From the NCBI RefSeq assembly GCF_002157355.1, contig NZ_LYMK01000012.1, positions 1 to 64,000 of the forward strand: a stretch of 64,000 nucleotides of DNA, written 5' to 3'. Positions 26,874-37,953 of this stretch are shown one piece after another. This DNA comes from Variovorax sp. JS1663. GTDB lineage: Bacteria; Pseudomonadota; Gammaproteobacteria; Burkholderiales; Burkholderiaceae_C. The notes under the pieces were generated by a model. It saw only the letters and a program-made list of their open reading frames with translations, was not told the origin of the DNA and ran no database searches. The translations under genes and the position numbers were made by a program. The number at the start of each line of letters is the position of its first letter. Position 1 is the first letter of the stretch.

Positions 26874-28424
26874 ATGCAAGAGACACCCCCCACCATTTCG
26901 CGCCGCGGCCTGCTGCACCTTTCCCTTGGCGGTGCCACCATCGCTGCGCTGCCCGGCATCGGCTGGGCCGCGGTCGACAGGGCCGCGCCAGCGTCTGCCG
27001 ACGGCCTGCCACGCAGCCGCCCCGAGGCGCAAGGCATCTCGCCCGCCGCGATCCTCGCCTTCCTCGACGATGCGCAGCGCAACGCCTTCGAGCTGCACGG
27101 CTTCATGCTGTGGCGCAATGGGCATGTGGTGGCCGAAGGATGGTGGGACCCCTACAAGCCCGAAAGGCGGCACATGACGCACTCGCTCACGAAGAGCGTG
27201 ACCGTGTGCGCCGTTGGCATGGCGATCGCCGAAGGCCGCTTCGGGCTCGACGACAAGGTCGCGTCCTTCTTCCCCGGGCATCTGCCCGCGGACGTCAGCG
27301 CCAACCTCGCGGCCATGACCGTGCGCGACCTGCTGACCATGCGAACGGGCCACGAGTCGATGGTGTCGGGCTCGGTCTGGCGGCCCATCCGCACCAGCTG
27401 GATCGCGGAGTTCTTCAAGATTCCCGTGGTCCATGTGCCGGGCAGCCGGTTCGTCTACACCAGCGCCGCCACCTACATGCTGTCGGCCATCGTCACGAAG
27501 ACGACGGGGCAGTCGACGGCCGATTACCTGAAGCCGCGCTTCTTCGAGCCGCTGGGCATCACCGGCTATGAATGGGACGTGGGCCCGGAAGGCATTTCGC
27601 CGGGCGCCAACGGGCTGAGCTGGAAGACCGTCGATGCGCTCAAGCTCGGCATCCTGCACGCGCAGAACGGCGCGTGGAACGGCAAGCAGATCCTCACGAA
27701 GGAATGGGTCGCCTCGGTCCACGAGCCGCACACCAAGGACAGGTACGGCTACCAGTGGTGGCTGGGTCCCAACGGGGCCTACCATGCCGACGGCCTGTTC
27801 GGCCAGTACTCGGTGGTCTTCCCCGATCAGAACGCGGTGCTCGCGCTCAATTCGGCGCTGCCGCCCAGGGCAGGATTCAACGCGGGCATGCTGTACAAGC
27901 ACTTTCCCGCGGCTTTCACCAAGACGGCGTCAAGCAGTGAGACGGACTACGCGGCGCTGAGGAACCGTACGCGCAGGCTGCAATTGCTGCCGCCCTTGAA
28001 GCCGACCGGCTCGCCTGTCGCCGCGAGCATCTCCGGGCAGCGCTACGACTTCGGCGAGAACCCGGAGAAGGTCAAGTCGGTGCGGCTGGACTTCACGCGC
28101 GACGCCTGCACCTTCACCATGGAAGACGAGCGCGGCACGCACAAGGTGCAGGCCGGCCTGCAGAAGCCCATCGAAAGCGACACCACCATCACCGGCAACA
28201 CCCTTCATCACGAATACCAGCCCGAGGTAATGCGCGTGGTGGCCCGCGGCGAGTGGCTCGACGAGCGCACCTTCGTGATGACCTGGGTCTTCGTCGAATC
28301 CGCGTTCCGCGACACGGTCGTGTGCCGCTTCAGCGGGCCGTACTTGCGCTTCGAGCGAAGCGTCAACGTCAACTCCGCCGCCACCGAACTGCCGACGATC
28401 ACCGGAACCCGCGCGAAGACTTGA
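26874..28424 (+). CDS. Exported serine hydrolase, beta-lactamase/DD-peptidase fold (PF00144)
   Basis: 516 residues from the ATG at 26874, with GAGGAGG upstream. A twin-arginine signal (SRRGLLHLSLGGATIAALPG) leads to the serine beta-lactamase fold: nucleophile motif Ser104-Leu-Thr-Lys107 in HSLTKS, and Tyr195 in YTS as the second motif. A C-terminal domain of about 120 residues (from about 400) has a lipocalin-like beta-rich pattern often seen in this family. Members include class C beta-lactamases, esterases and peptidases; this long form with WWDPYKPERRHMTHS is most like uncharacterised serine hydrolases. It is divergent from the small metH gene. The substrate cannot be told from sequence. 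Confidence 0.85.
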   Translation: MQETPPTISRRGLLHLSLGGATIAALPGIGWAAVDRAAPASADGLPRSRPEAQGISPAAILAFLDDAQRNAFELHGFMLWRNGHVVAEGWWDPYKPERRHMTHSLTKSVTVCAVGMAIAEGRFGLDDKVASFFPGHLPADVSANLAAMTVRDLLTMRTGHESMVSGSVWRPIRTSWIAEFFKIPVVHVPGSRFVYTSAATYMLSAIVTKTTGQSTADYLKPRFFEPLGITGYEWDVGPEGISPGANGLSWKTVDALKLGILHAQNGAWNGKQILTKEWVASVHEPHTKDRYGYQWWLGPNGAYHADGLFGQYSVVFPDQNAVLALNSALPPRAGFNAGMLYKHFPAAFTKTASSSETDYAALRNRTRRLQLLPPLKPTGSPVAASISGQRYDFGENPEKVKSVRLDFTRDACTFTMEDERGTHKVQAGLQKPIESDTTITGNTLHHEYQPEVMRVVARGEWLDERTFVMTWVFVESAFRDTVVCRFSGPYLRFERSVNVNSAATELPTITGTRAKT

Positions 28425-28553
28425 GTTGCGCGCGCAGGCGAAGGACGACGGATCTCATGAATGATGAGATTTTTCTACGCCTATGGGTCAATACCGCCGG
28501 GCCAGCAAAAGCGGCAGCATTGCCGTGCCTCGCAACGCTCATCGGGAGAAGCC

Positions 28554-29321
28554 ATGAAGTCCTTCCGCGCATCCGTCAGACTGGCCGCAGCCATGGCCGC
28601 CTGCGCGATCGCCTGCGTCGTTCCGACCTGGGCCGCGGCCCAGGCCGCCGCCAAGACTGTCGTGCTCGTGCACGGGGCCTTCGCGGACGGATCATCCTGG
28701 CACAAGGTCATCCCGCTGCTGAAGAAGACGGGCCTGAGCGTCGTTGCAGTCCAACACCCGCTGGACTCCCTGGAGAACGACGTCGCGTTCACCACGCGCG
28801 CGCTCGACATCGCGCAGGGGCCCGTGGTGTTGGTCGGCCATTCCTATGGGGGTGTCGTGATCACCGAGGCCGGCGTCCACGACAAGGTGAAATCCTTGGT
28901 CTATATCGCCGCACACATGCCCGACGCCGGGGAGTCGCTGACCGACGTGGCCAGGAACTACCCGCCGGCGGCCGGTCGGCCTTTCATCCAGGCGGATTCC
29001 AAGGGCTTTCTGAAGATCAGCGATGAGGGAGTCTTCAAGCACTTCGCGGCCGATCTTCCGCGCGCCGAGCAGGAGCTCGTCGCAGCGACCCAGGGCCCTT
29101 TCCACAGCAAAGCGACCACGCAAGCGGTCACCAAGGCGGCGTGGAAGAGCCGTCCCGCCTACGTCCTGGTCGCCGGCAACGACACGATCATCCCGCCACA
29201 GATGCAGCGTGATCGAGCGAAGCTGATCCAGGCGACGACCGTCGAGGTTCCTTCAAGCCATGTCGCCATGCTCTCGCAACCCGAGGCCGTTGCGCGGCTG
29301 ATTCTCCAGGCGGCGAAATGA
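28554..29321 (+). CDS. Exported alpha/beta-hydrolase
   Basis: 255 residues from the ATG at 28554 (GGGAGAAG upstream). A Sec signal (LAAAMAACAIACVVPTWAAA) is followed by an alpha/beta-hydrolase fold with oxyanion-loop LVHGAFADGSSW, nucleophile Ser97 in GHSYGG, acid Asp209 in AGNDTIIP and His235 in SSHVAM. The LVHGAFADGSSW block is typical of the small-esterase/hydroxynitrile-lyase-like subgroup. It lies 129 bases after the serine hydrolase gene on the same strand and is convergent with hutG. The substrate is unknown. Confidence 0.87.
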   Translation: MKSFRASVRLAAAMAACAIACVVPTWAAAQAAAKTVVLVHGAFADGSSWHKVIPLLKKTGLSVVAVQHPLDSLENDVAFTTRALDIAQGPVVLVGHSYGGVVITEAGVHDKVKSLVYIAAHMPDAGESLTDVARNYPPAAGRPFIQADSKGFLKISDEGVFKHFAADLPRAEQELVAATQGPFHSKATTQAVTKAAWKSRPAYVLVAGNDTIIPPQMQRDRAKLIQATTVEVPSSHVAMLSQPEAVARLILQAAK

Positions 29322-29339
29322 GTCGATCTGCAAGTTGAC

Positions 29340-30161
29340 CTAGGCTGCGGAGCGCCCCTCCACGAATCCCAGAACGGCCTCCACCATCCTTCGCACGTGC
29401 GGCTGCACTCGCGCCGCGACCTCGGGCAGGTAGTCGAAGGGGAGCGCCTCCTGCATGTAGCTGCACTGCGTCATCTCCAGCTGCACCGCGTGCACGTTCT
29501 GCGCGGGCTGGCCGTGGTGCCGGGTGATGTAGCCGCCGGTGAAGCGGCCGTTGAGCACGCCCGTGAATCCCTGGGCCTCTTTCGCGATCGCCAGCAGCGC
29601 CTGGCCGAGCGCCGGGTCGCAGCTGGCGCCTTGCGCGGTGCCGAGATTGAGGTCGGGCAGGCGGCCTTCGAAGAAGCGCGGCAGCACGGAGCGGATGGAG
29701 TGCGCATCCCAGAGCGCCGCGATGCCGTGCCGCGCCTTGATGCGCGCGAGCTCCTCCGCCAGCTGGCGGTGGTAGGGCTCCCAGATGGCCGCGCGGCGCT
29801 CGGCGATCTCGGCCTCGCCCGGCACGTCGCCGGCGGCATAGAGCGGCGTGTCGTCGAAGGTGTCGACCGGGCACAGGCCCGTGACGCTCTGCCCGGGGTA
29901 CAGGCTCGCGCCGTCCGGCGGGCGGTTGAGATCGATCACGTAGCGCGAGTGCGTCGCGACCAGCACGGAGGCGCCGAGCTCGTCGGCGAAGTCGTAGAGG
30001 CGCTCCAGGTGCCAGTCGGTGTCGGGCACCTGGCGCGCCTCTTCGGTGAGACGCGCGGCAAGTGGCGGCGGCAGGTGCGTGCCGGCATGCGGCATCGAGA
30101 TCAGCAGCGGGCGGGTGCCGCGGCGAAAGCGGAAGGGGGGTTCGGTGGTGGTGAAAGGCAT
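29340..30161 (-). CDS. hutG: N-formylglutamate deformylase
   Basis: Last step of the hut pathway: N-formyl-L-glutamate to glutamate and formate. 273 residues of the N-formylglutamate amidohydrolase family. Probable metal and catalytic residues lie in MPHAGTH, DTDWHLERLYDF and WDAHSIRS, with the conserved NRPPDGASLYPGQ and HAVQLEM blocks. It begins 3 bases after the hutF stop and is the last gene of the minus-strand hut run, convergent with the alpha/beta-hydrolase. Its presence beside hutF shows that formimidoylglutamate is processed by the two-step deiminase/deformylase route. Confidence 0.95.
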   Translation of the reverse strand: MPFTTTEPPFRFRRGTRPLLISMPHAGTHLPPPLAARLTEEARQVPDTDWHLERLYDFADELGASVLVATHSRYVIDLNRPPDGASLYPGQSVTGLCPVDTFDDTPLYAAGDVPGEAEIAERRAAIWEPYHRQLAEELARIKARHGIAALWDAHSIRSVLPRFFEGRLPDLNLGTAQGASCDPALGQALLAIAKEAQGFTGVLNGRFTGGYITRHHGQPAQNVHAVQLEMTQCSYMQEALPFDYLPEVAARVQPHVRRMVEAVLGFVEGRSAA

Positions 30162-30164
30162 GGT

Positions 30165-31547
30165 TCAGTCCTCGAGGAGTTGCCGGCGTGCCGCCACGAA
30201 GGCGGCCGCGGCTTCGTCGTGCAGGGCATGGCGGCCGGCGGCGACGCGCGCCTGGCCGCCGACCCACACGGCATCGATGGCCGACGTGCGGTGGCTGGCG
30301 AACACGTGGGCCGAGAGCATCTCCGGCGCGGGCAGGCCCTGCAGGGCAACATGGCGCGCGTCGAGCACCACGAAGTCCGCCTGCTGCCCGGCCGCCAACC
30401 CGCCGACGTCGCGGCCCGCGGCCTGCGCGCCGCCCTGCACCGCCGCCAGCTTCAGCGCCGTCGCGACCTGGCGGTGTGCCGCGTCGGCGCCCACGTTGCG
30501 CTGCCGGGTCACGAGGCGCTGGCCGTACTCGAGCATCAGCAGCTCCTCGGCCGCGTTGACGCAGGCATGGCTGTCGGAACCCACGCCCCACGCGCCGCCA
30601 TGTGCGCGCCAGCGGGCGAAGTCGAAGATGCCGTCGCCGAGATTGGCTTCGGTGGTGGGACACAGGCCGGCGACGGCACCGCTCGCGGCCGCGCGCTCGT
30701 ACTCGCCGTCGTCCATGTGCGTCGCATGCACCAGGCACCAGCGCGCGTCGACCGGCGCGTGATCGAGCAGCCAGGCCACCGGACGCTGGCCGCTCCACGC
30801 GACGCAGTCGTCGACCTCCTGGGTCTGCTCGGCGATGTGGATGTGGATCGGCGCGCGCGCATCGAGCGCATCGAGGCCCGCCAGCGCCTCCTGCAGTGCC
30901 GCGGGCGGCACCGCGCGCAGCGAATGCGGCGCGAGGCCGAGGCGCGCGTCCTGCGCTTCGCAAACAGGCTTCAGTGCATCGAGCAGGCACAGCATCGATT
31001 CGGTGGTGCGGATGAAGCGGCGCTGTCCTTCGTTGGGCGGAAGACCGCCGAAGCCGCTGGTCTGGTAGAGCACCGGCAGCAGCGTGAAGCCGATGCCTGT
31101 GCGCTGCGCCGCGCGCAGCAGCGCGAGGCTCAGGGTGGCGTCGTCGGCGTAGGGGCGGCCATCGGCATCGTGGTGCACGTACTGGAACTCGCACACGCTG
31201 GTGTAGCCGGCCTCGAGCATCTCGGCATAGAGCCAGGTCGCGATGGCTTCCATGTGCTGCGGACCGAGGCGCGCGGCGAAGCGGTACATCAGCGTGCGCC
31301 AGCTCCAGAAGCTGTCCTGCTGCCCGGCACGATGCTCGGTGAGCCCGGCAAAGGCACGCTGGAAGGCGTGCGAATGCAGGTTCGGCATGCCGGGAATGAC
31401 GGGGCCCGCGCTGCGCGGCACGCCCTGCGGCGCCTGCGCATCGGCCTGCACCTGGATGAGCCGGCCCGTTTCATCCCAGGCCAGCAGCACATCGCGCGCC
31501 CAGCCTTGCGGCAGCAGCGCATCGGCAGCGAAGAGGCTTCGGCTCAC
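30165..31547 (-). CDS. hutF: Formimidoylglutamate deiminase
   Basis: Converts N-formimidoyl-L-glutamate to N-formyl-L-glutamate and ammonia. 460 residues of the amidohydrolase superfamily with zinc-binding NLHSHAFQ and the catalytic Asp in GVGSDSHA, followed by [11 protein letters not shown], all typical of HutF. The start is a GTG at 31547 overlapping the hutI TGA (GTGA), with GGAGGG upstream. It is followed after 3 bases by hutG. HutF separates this pathway from the one-step formiminoglutamase type. Confidence 0.95.
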   Translation of the reverse strand: MSRSLFAADALLPQGWARDVLLAWDETGRLIQVQADAQAPQGVPRSAGPVIPGMPNLHSHAFQRAFAGLTEHRAGQQDSFWSWRTLMYRFAARLGPQHMEAIATWLYAEMLEAGYTSVCEFQYVHHDADGRPYADDATLSLALLRAAQRTGIGFTLLPVLYQTSGFGGLPPNEGQRRFIRTTESMLCLLDALKPVCEAQDARLGLAPHSLRAVPPAALQEALAGLDALDARAPIHIHIAEQTQEVDDCVAWSGQRPVAWLLDHAPVDARWCLVHATHMDDGEYERAAASGAVAGLCPTTEANLGDGIFDFARWRAHGGAWGVGSDSHACVNAAEELLMLEYGQRLVTRQRNVGADAAHRQVATALKLAAVQGGAQAAGRDVGGLAAGQQADFVVLDARHVALQGLPAPEMLSAHVFASHRTSAIDAVWVGGQARVAAGRHALHDEAAAAFVAARRQLLED

Positions 31548-32794
31548 CGTGCGCCCTCCCCCGCGATGCGGCCCTGCCGGACCACGGTGCGCAGCGGCCG
31601 CTGGCCGAACCAGTAGGCCAGCTCCGCCGCATCGCGGAGATTCCACAGCACGAAGTTCGCCGGCCGTCCGGCGGCGATAACGCCGTGCGTGTCCGACAAG
31701 CCGAGCGCACGCGCCGCATGCACCGTGACCCCGGCCAGCGTCTCGGGCACGGTGAGGCGGAAGAGCGTGCAGGCCATGCTCATCATCAGGAGCAGGCTCA
31801 GCGCGGGCGAGGTGCCGGGGTTGTGGTCGGTCGAGACGGCCATGGGTACGCCGGCCGCGCGCAGCGCCTCGATGGGCGGCAGGTGCGTGTCGCGCAGCGC
31901 GTAGTAGGCGCCGGGCAGCAGAACGGCGACGGTGCCGGCCGCGCGCATGGCGGCGATGCCTTCTGGGGAGAGGTGCTCGACGTGATCGCAGGACAGCGCC
32001 CCGTAGCGCGCCGCCAGCGCCGCACCGCCCATGTCGGAGAGCTGCTCCGCATGCAGCTTCACCGGCAGGCCCAGCGCGCGCGCCGCCTGGAAGACGCGCT
32101 CGGTCTCTTCCAGCGAGAAGGCGATGCGCTCGCAGAAGACGTCGACCGCATCGATCAGGCCTTCGGCGGCGAGCGCCGGCATCATCTCCCGGCAGACCAG
32201 CTCGATGTAGTCGACGCTGCGCCCCGCGTATTCGGGCGGCAGCGCATGGGCGCCGAGGAAGGTGGTGCGCACGGTCACCCCATAGGCCTGGCCGAGCCGG
32301 CGCGCCACGCGCAGCTGCTTGCGCTCGTGCTCGAGCGAGAGACCGTAGCCGGACTTGATCTCGATCGCGCACACGCCGTCGGCCAGCAGTTGCTCGAGCC
32401 GTGGAGCGGCCTGCGCGAACAGGGTGTCCTCGTCGGCCTCGCGCGTCGCGCGAACGGAGGAGACGATGCCGCCGCCGGCCTTCGCGACTTCCTCGTAGCT
32501 CGCGCCGGCCAGCCGCATCGCGAACTCGTTGGCGCGCTGGCCGCCGTAGACCAGGTGGGTGTGGCAGTCGATCAGGCCGGGCGTGACGAGCGCGCCGCCG
32601 CCGTCACGGCGAGGCCCTTCGGACAGCCCCGCAGGCACGGCCTGCGCGTCGCCGATCCACCGGATGACGCCCTGCTCGACAGCGATCGCGGCCTGGGCGC
32701 CCTCCGGCAGCGACAGCCCGGGCGCCGCGCCGGGCGCGAGTCGCAGGCCGACCCACAGGCCGTCGGCGGAAGGAAGTTCGTTCAAGGTGTTCAT
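31544..32794 (-). CDS. hutI: Imidazolonepropionase
   Basis: Hydrolyses 4-imidazolone-5-propionate to formimidoylglutamate. 416 residues with the metal-binding motif [11 protein letters not shown], the substrate-contact block [32 protein letters not shown] and [11 protein letters not shown], all HutI signatures. Start ATG at 32794, 10 bases after the hutD stop. The stop overlaps the hutF start. Confidence 0.97.
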   Translation of the reverse strand: MNTLNELPSADGLWVGLRLAPGAAPGLSLPEGAQAAIAVEQGVIRWIGDAQAVPAGLSEGPRRDGGGALVTPGLIDCHTHLVYGGQRANEFAMRLAGASYEEVAKAGGGIVSSVRATREADEDTLFAQAAPRLEQLLADGVCAIEIKSGYGLSLEHERKQLRVARRLGQAYGVTVRTTFLGAHALPPEYAGRSVDYIELVCREMMPALAAEGLIDAVDVFCERIAFSLEETERVFQAARALGLPVKLHAEQLSDMGGAALAARYGALSCDHVEHLSPEGIAAMRAAGTVAVLLPGAYYALRDTHLPPIEALRAAGVPMAVSTDHNPGTSPALSLLLMMSMACTLFRLTVPETLAGVTVHAARALGLSDTHGVIAAGRPANFVLWNLRDAAELAYWFGQRPLRTVVRQGRIAGEGAR

Positions 32795-32804
32795 CGTTCG
32801 ACCC

Positions 32805-33392
32805 TCAAGGCTGCGCGTCCGCTGGCAGGATACGCACGACCGCGAGACGCGCGCCCGGCCCGGACGGCATGGCCCGCCATGCATGCGGCGCGTCGGCCCA
32901 GCACAGCCCTTCGCCTTCGCGGCAGACGGCCCCCGCGTCGTTCAGGCGCCAATCGCCACGCAAGGCCAGCAGCACGCCATGCGGCGCGGACGCGACCGAG
33001 GCTGCGTCATCGAACACCTGCAGTTCGGCATGCCACAGGCCGCGCCGGGTCATCACGTTCAAGTCGCTCGATGCAGCGCCCTGCGGCACGCAGTCGATCT
33101 CGGCTTCGCCCGCGAAGGCGAAAGGCTGGTGCGGCGCATCGAGCCGATGGTCGATGCGGCCGTCGCGAGATTGCAAGCGCACGCCCTCGCCTTCCAGCAG
33201 CATGATGAGCCGGTCCACGCCCTCGAACATCGAGAAGGGTCCGGCCGCCGCGATGGTGGCGATGCTGACCCGCCAGCCGAAGTCGTCGAGGCCCGCGCCC
33301 GGCGGCCAGCTGGCGATCTGCTGCGTGCTGCCGCCACCGTTCTTCCACGGCATGGCCGGCAGCGTGGCGCGCGAAAAGGAAACGAGGGTCAT
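32805..33392 (-). CDS. hutD: HutD family protein
   Basis: 195 residues of the HutD family, a cupin-like protein common in hut loci and thought to limit hut expression or buffer pathway intermediates; its biochemical role is not settled. Family blocks present: [48 protein letters not shown] and the C-terminal [20 protein letters not shown]. The ATG at 33392 shares one base with the Bug gene stop. It ends 10 bases before hutI. Confidence 0.93.
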   Translation of the reverse strand: MTLVSFSRATLPAMPWKNGGGSTQQIASWPPGAGLDDFGWRVSIATIAAAGPFSMFEGVDRLIMLLEGEGVRLQSRDGRIDHRLDAPHQPFAFAGEAEIDCVPQGAASSDLNVMTRRGLWHAELQVFDDAASVASAPHGVLLALRGDWRLNDAGAVCREGEGLCWADAPHAWRAMPSGPGARLAVVRILPADAQP

Positions 33393-34363
33393 CAGTCGGG
33401 CTTGATGTTCTGCTTGCGGATCACCTCGCTCCAGCGCGCAGTTTCGCTGCGGATGGAGGCGGCGAGTTCCTGCGGCTTGCCGCCGCCCGGCTCCAGGCCC
33501 TGCGCGGCGAACTTCTCCTGGATCGCGGGCTTCGCGAGGGAACGGGCCGCTTCGGCGTTGAGCCGATCGACGATCGCCGCGGGTGTGCCTGCGGGCGCCA
33601 TCAGCGCGTACCAGGAGACGGCTTCGAACTTCGGCAGGCCCTGTTCCGCGACGGTGGGCAGGTCGGGCATGGCAGCCGATCGCTTCAGGCTGGCGACGCC
33701 GAGCGCGCGCAGCTTGCCGGACTTCACATGCGGCAGCACCGCCGACATGGCGCCGAACATCATCGACACCTGCCCGCCGACCACGTCGTTGAGCGCCGGG
33801 CCGATGCCCTTGTAGGGCACGTGGATCAGCTTGAGATCGGCCTCCAGAGCCATCAGCTCGCCGGCCAGGTGGGCCTGGCTGCCGGCACCGGGCGATGCGA
33901 AGCTGAGCGTGCCCGGCTTCTGCTTCGCCAGCGCGATCAGCTCCTTGAGCGACTTCGCCGGCACGTCGGCGTTGACCACCAGCACGTTCTCGACGGTGGC
34001 GAGCATGACGACCGGCGCCAGATCGCTGGCCTTGTAGGGCAGCGTGGGAAAGAGGCTCGGGTTCACCGCCACGTTGCCCACGGGCACGATGCCCACGGTG
34101 TAGCCGTCGGGCATGGCCTTGGCGATCTGCTCGACGCCGATGTTGCCGGCGGCACCGACCTTGTTCTCGACCACGAAGGGCTGGCCCAGCGCATCGGCGA
34201 GCTCCTGCCCGGTCACGCGGGCCAGCACGTCGGCCGGGCCGCCGGGCGCGAAGGGGACGATCACGCGCACGGGCTTGGCGGGATAGGCCTGCGCATGGAG
34301 CACGGGCGACGCGGTAGCGAGCAACAGGGGCAGGAAGGCAAGAGCAAGACGGCGCTGGATCAT
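33392..34363 (-). CDS. Bug/TctC-family periplasmic binding protein in the hut operon
   Basis: 323 residues. A Sec signal (LALAFLPLLLATASPVLHAQ) precedes the Bug fold with its conserved YPAKPVRVIVPFAPGGPADV start, GAAGNIGVEQIAKAMPDGYT and HVPYKGIGPALNDVVGGQ. Such proteins serve tripartite tricarboxylate transporters or act as orphans in Burkholderiales. No TctA/TctB genes are near, so it is an orphan. One-base overlaps with the genes on both sides place it inside the hut transcript. A ligand related to histidine degradation (for example urocanate or formylglutamate) is possible but unproven. Confidence 0.9.
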   Translation of the reverse strand: MIQRRLALAFLPLLLATASPVLHAQAYPAKPVRVIVPFAPGGPADVLARVTGQELADALGQPFVVENKVGAAGNIGVEQIAKAMPDGYTVGIVPVGNVAVNPSLFPTLPYKASDLAPVVMLATVENVLVVNADVPAKSLKELIALAKQKPGTLSFASPGAGSQAHLAGELMALEADLKLIHVPYKGIGPALNDVVGGQVSMMFGAMSAVLPHVKSGKLRALGVASLKRSAAMPDLPTVAEQGLPKFEAVSWYALMAPAGTPAAIVDRLNAEAARSLAKPAIQEKFAAQGLEPGGGKPQELAASIRSETARWSEVIRKQNIKPD

Positions 34364-35172
34364 CAGAGTTCCTCGAAGGGGGGCATGTCATCACGACGGG
34401 CGATCCGCGCGAGGACCTCGTAGTCCGCGGGATCGGGCACGGCGAAGCCGGCAAGCAACAAGCGTTCCGCCGCGTCGCGCAGTTCGGGCGCCTGCGTGCT
34501 CGCCTGCAGCGCGTCGCGCAGGCGCGCGAGCTCGTCCTGCGAAAGCGCGGCCGTCGCGACCAGCGGCGGGATGGGCCGCGCTGCGGTGCTGGCGATGCTG
34601 CGCACCTGCTGCGCGAAAGCCGGCTCGTTGCGGCGCAGGAGGTCGTGGTAGTAGCTGTCGAGCGGGCCGACGTCGATGGTGCCGGCCGCCAGCGCCTCGA
34701 TGACGCCGCGTGCATGGATCAGGTTGCCGACCGCCTGGCGGTAGAGGCGCGATCCGCGCGCGGCGCGGTACGGCGCGAGGTGGTCGCGCAGCGCCACGCC
34801 GCCCGACATCGAATCGGCCAGCGTGTAGCCCACGACGCCGCCGAAGGTGTCTTCGAGGCGCTCGTACTTCGCATCGGCGCGCACCACGATGTCGGAGAAG
34901 TAGACCGGCCGGCCGCCATAGCGCGCCGGCGAAGGCACCGGCGCGGCGACCAGCGTGGGGCGCGCTTCGCGCTGCGAGAACGGGAGGCCGCACATCATCG
35001 CCAGCCCCAGGTCCTCGCGCGCCCACAGCGCGGAGAGCGGCGCGGGCGGGTCGTAGTCGATCACCTCCCAGCGCAGGTCCGCGCGCGCCAGCACCCAGGC
35101 CAGCAGCGCCTTCCAGTCGGCCCGCGCCGAAGCGGTGGCCGAGTACATCCGCGCGTTGGCGAACAGCGGCAT
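34363..35172 (-). CDS. PhnD-like phosphate/phosphonate-type binding protein, without signal peptide
   Basis: 269 residues from the ATG at 35172, 10 bases after the cyclodeaminase-like stop. The fold follows the PhnD/type-2 binding-protein pattern: ANARMYSATASARADWKALL, GLAMMCGLPFSQRE, RPVYFSDIVVRADAKY, GGVVGYTLADSMSG, and GTIDVGPLDSYYHDLLRR. No N-terminal signal peptide is visible, unlike periplasmic receptors of this class, so it may act in the cytosol, perhaps as a sensor or enzyme. No PhnC/PhnE partners occur nearby. One-base overlap with the Bug gene. Role in the hut operon unknown. Confidence 0.8.
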   Translation of the reverse strand: MPLFANARMYSATASARADWKALLAWVLARADLRWEVIDYDPPAPLSALWAREDLGLAMMCGLPFSQREARPTLVAAPVPSPARYGGRPVYFSDIVVRADAKYERLEDTFGGVVGYTLADSMSGGVALRDHLAPYRAARGSRLYRQAVGNLIHARGVIEALAAGTIDVGPLDSYYHDLLRRNEPAFAQQVRSIASTAARPIPPLVATAALSQDELARLRDALQASTQAPELRDAAERLLLAGFAVPDPADYEVLARIARRDDMPPFEEL

Positions 35173-35182
35173 GGCGTGCGCG

Positions 35183-36184
35183 TCAGCGGAAGCGCAGCTG
35201 CTGCCCGAGCCCCATGCGTTTCGCCTTCGCGAGCATCGCCGAGCCGAGCGCGATGTCCGACAGCGACAGGCCGCGGTGCCAGAACAGATTCGTCTCGTCC
35301 TCGCTCTCGCGACCGGGCTTGAGGCCGGCGACGATCTGGCCGAGCTCGGCATGCAGCGTCTCTTCCGACAGCTTGCCGGCGTCGACGTGCGCGCGCAGCG
35401 CGCCCAGCGGGCCGGCCTTGGCCTGGCCCCAGTCGTCCATCACCATCTTGTCCATGATGTCGGTGAGCGAGAGCTCGACCGCGCTCATGGTGCCGTAGGG
35501 GATCACGCAAGCGCCCTTCTTGATCCACTCGGTCTTGAGCATGGGCGTGGGCTTTTCCAGGCGCGAGGCCTCGACCACGATGTCGGCGCCGCGCACGCAG
35601 GATTCCCAGTCCTCGGTGATGGTGATCTTGGTGCCGAGGTCGCGCTCCAGGCGCGCGGCGAACTTCTCGCGGCTCTCGGGGCGGCGCGAATGCACGCGGA
35701 TCTCGTCGAAGTGGAAGATGGAATGCAGCAGGCGCACGTTCCAGTAGGAGGTGCCGCGCGCGCCGATGTGGCCGAGGATCTTCGAGTTCTTGCGCGCGAG
35801 GTGCTTGGCGCCGATCGCGGTGATCGCGCCGGTGCGCATGTCGGTGATGTCGGAGGCGTCGATGATGGCCACGGGCACGCCGTTCTTCGGATCGAAGAGA
35901 TTGAGCAGTGCGAGCTCCGAGGGGAGGCCCTGTTCGTAGTTGCGGTAGAAGTCGCCCACCACCTTCACGCCCGCCAGGCCGAGCGGCCGGATGTAGCCGC
36001 GCAGCACGTTGAAGTGGCCCGGGTAGTCCTTCTCGGGCACCAGGTGCATGCGCGGCTCGATGGTGGTCTCGCCGCGGCCCTGGGCCACGAGGCCCTCCTC
36101 GACCGCCGCGACGATCTCGGCGTCGGTCATCTTCAGGGCCTGGACGTCCAGGTGGTTCAGGTAGTGCAGGTAGATCTCGGACAT
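35183..36184 (-). CDS. Ornithine cyclodeaminase / mu-crystallin family protein
   Basis: 333 residues from the ATG at 36184; it starts 14 bases after hutU. It has the family's N-terminal substrate domain (IEPRMHLVPEKDYPGHFNVL, GLAGVKVVGDFYRNYEQGLP) and a Rossmann domain with a modified dinucleotide motif (ILGHIGARGTSYW) and ADIVVEASRLEKPTP. True ornithine cyclodeaminases make proline and ammonia; relatives reduce imines or ketimines. Placement in a histidine-degradation operon suggests an amino- or imino-acid side reaction, but no specific reaction can be assigned. The GARGTSYW loop differs from the usual GxGxQA. Confidence 0.85.
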   Translation of the reverse strand: MSEIYLHYLNHLDVQALKMTDAEIVAAVEEGLVAQGRGETTIEPRMHLVPEKDYPGHFNVLRGYIRPLGLAGVKVVGDFYRNYEQGLPSELALLNLFDPKNGVPVAIIDASDITDMRTGAITAIGAKHLARKNSKILGHIGARGTSYWNVRLLHSIFHFDEIRVHSRRPESREKFAARLERDLGTKITITEDWESCVRGADIVVEASRLEKPTPMLKTEWIKKGACVIPYGTMSAVELSLTDIMDKMVMDDWGQAKAGPLGALRAHVDAGKLSEETLHAELGQIVAGLKPGRESEDETNLFWHRGLSLSDIALGSAMLAKAKRMGLGQQLRFR

Positions 36185-36198
36185 GGGTCGGGGCCTCG

Positions 36199-37917
<1,719 letters not shown>

Positions 37918-37953
37918 GGTGGCATGTCCTTTCGATGCAAGGGGCGGAGTGAT

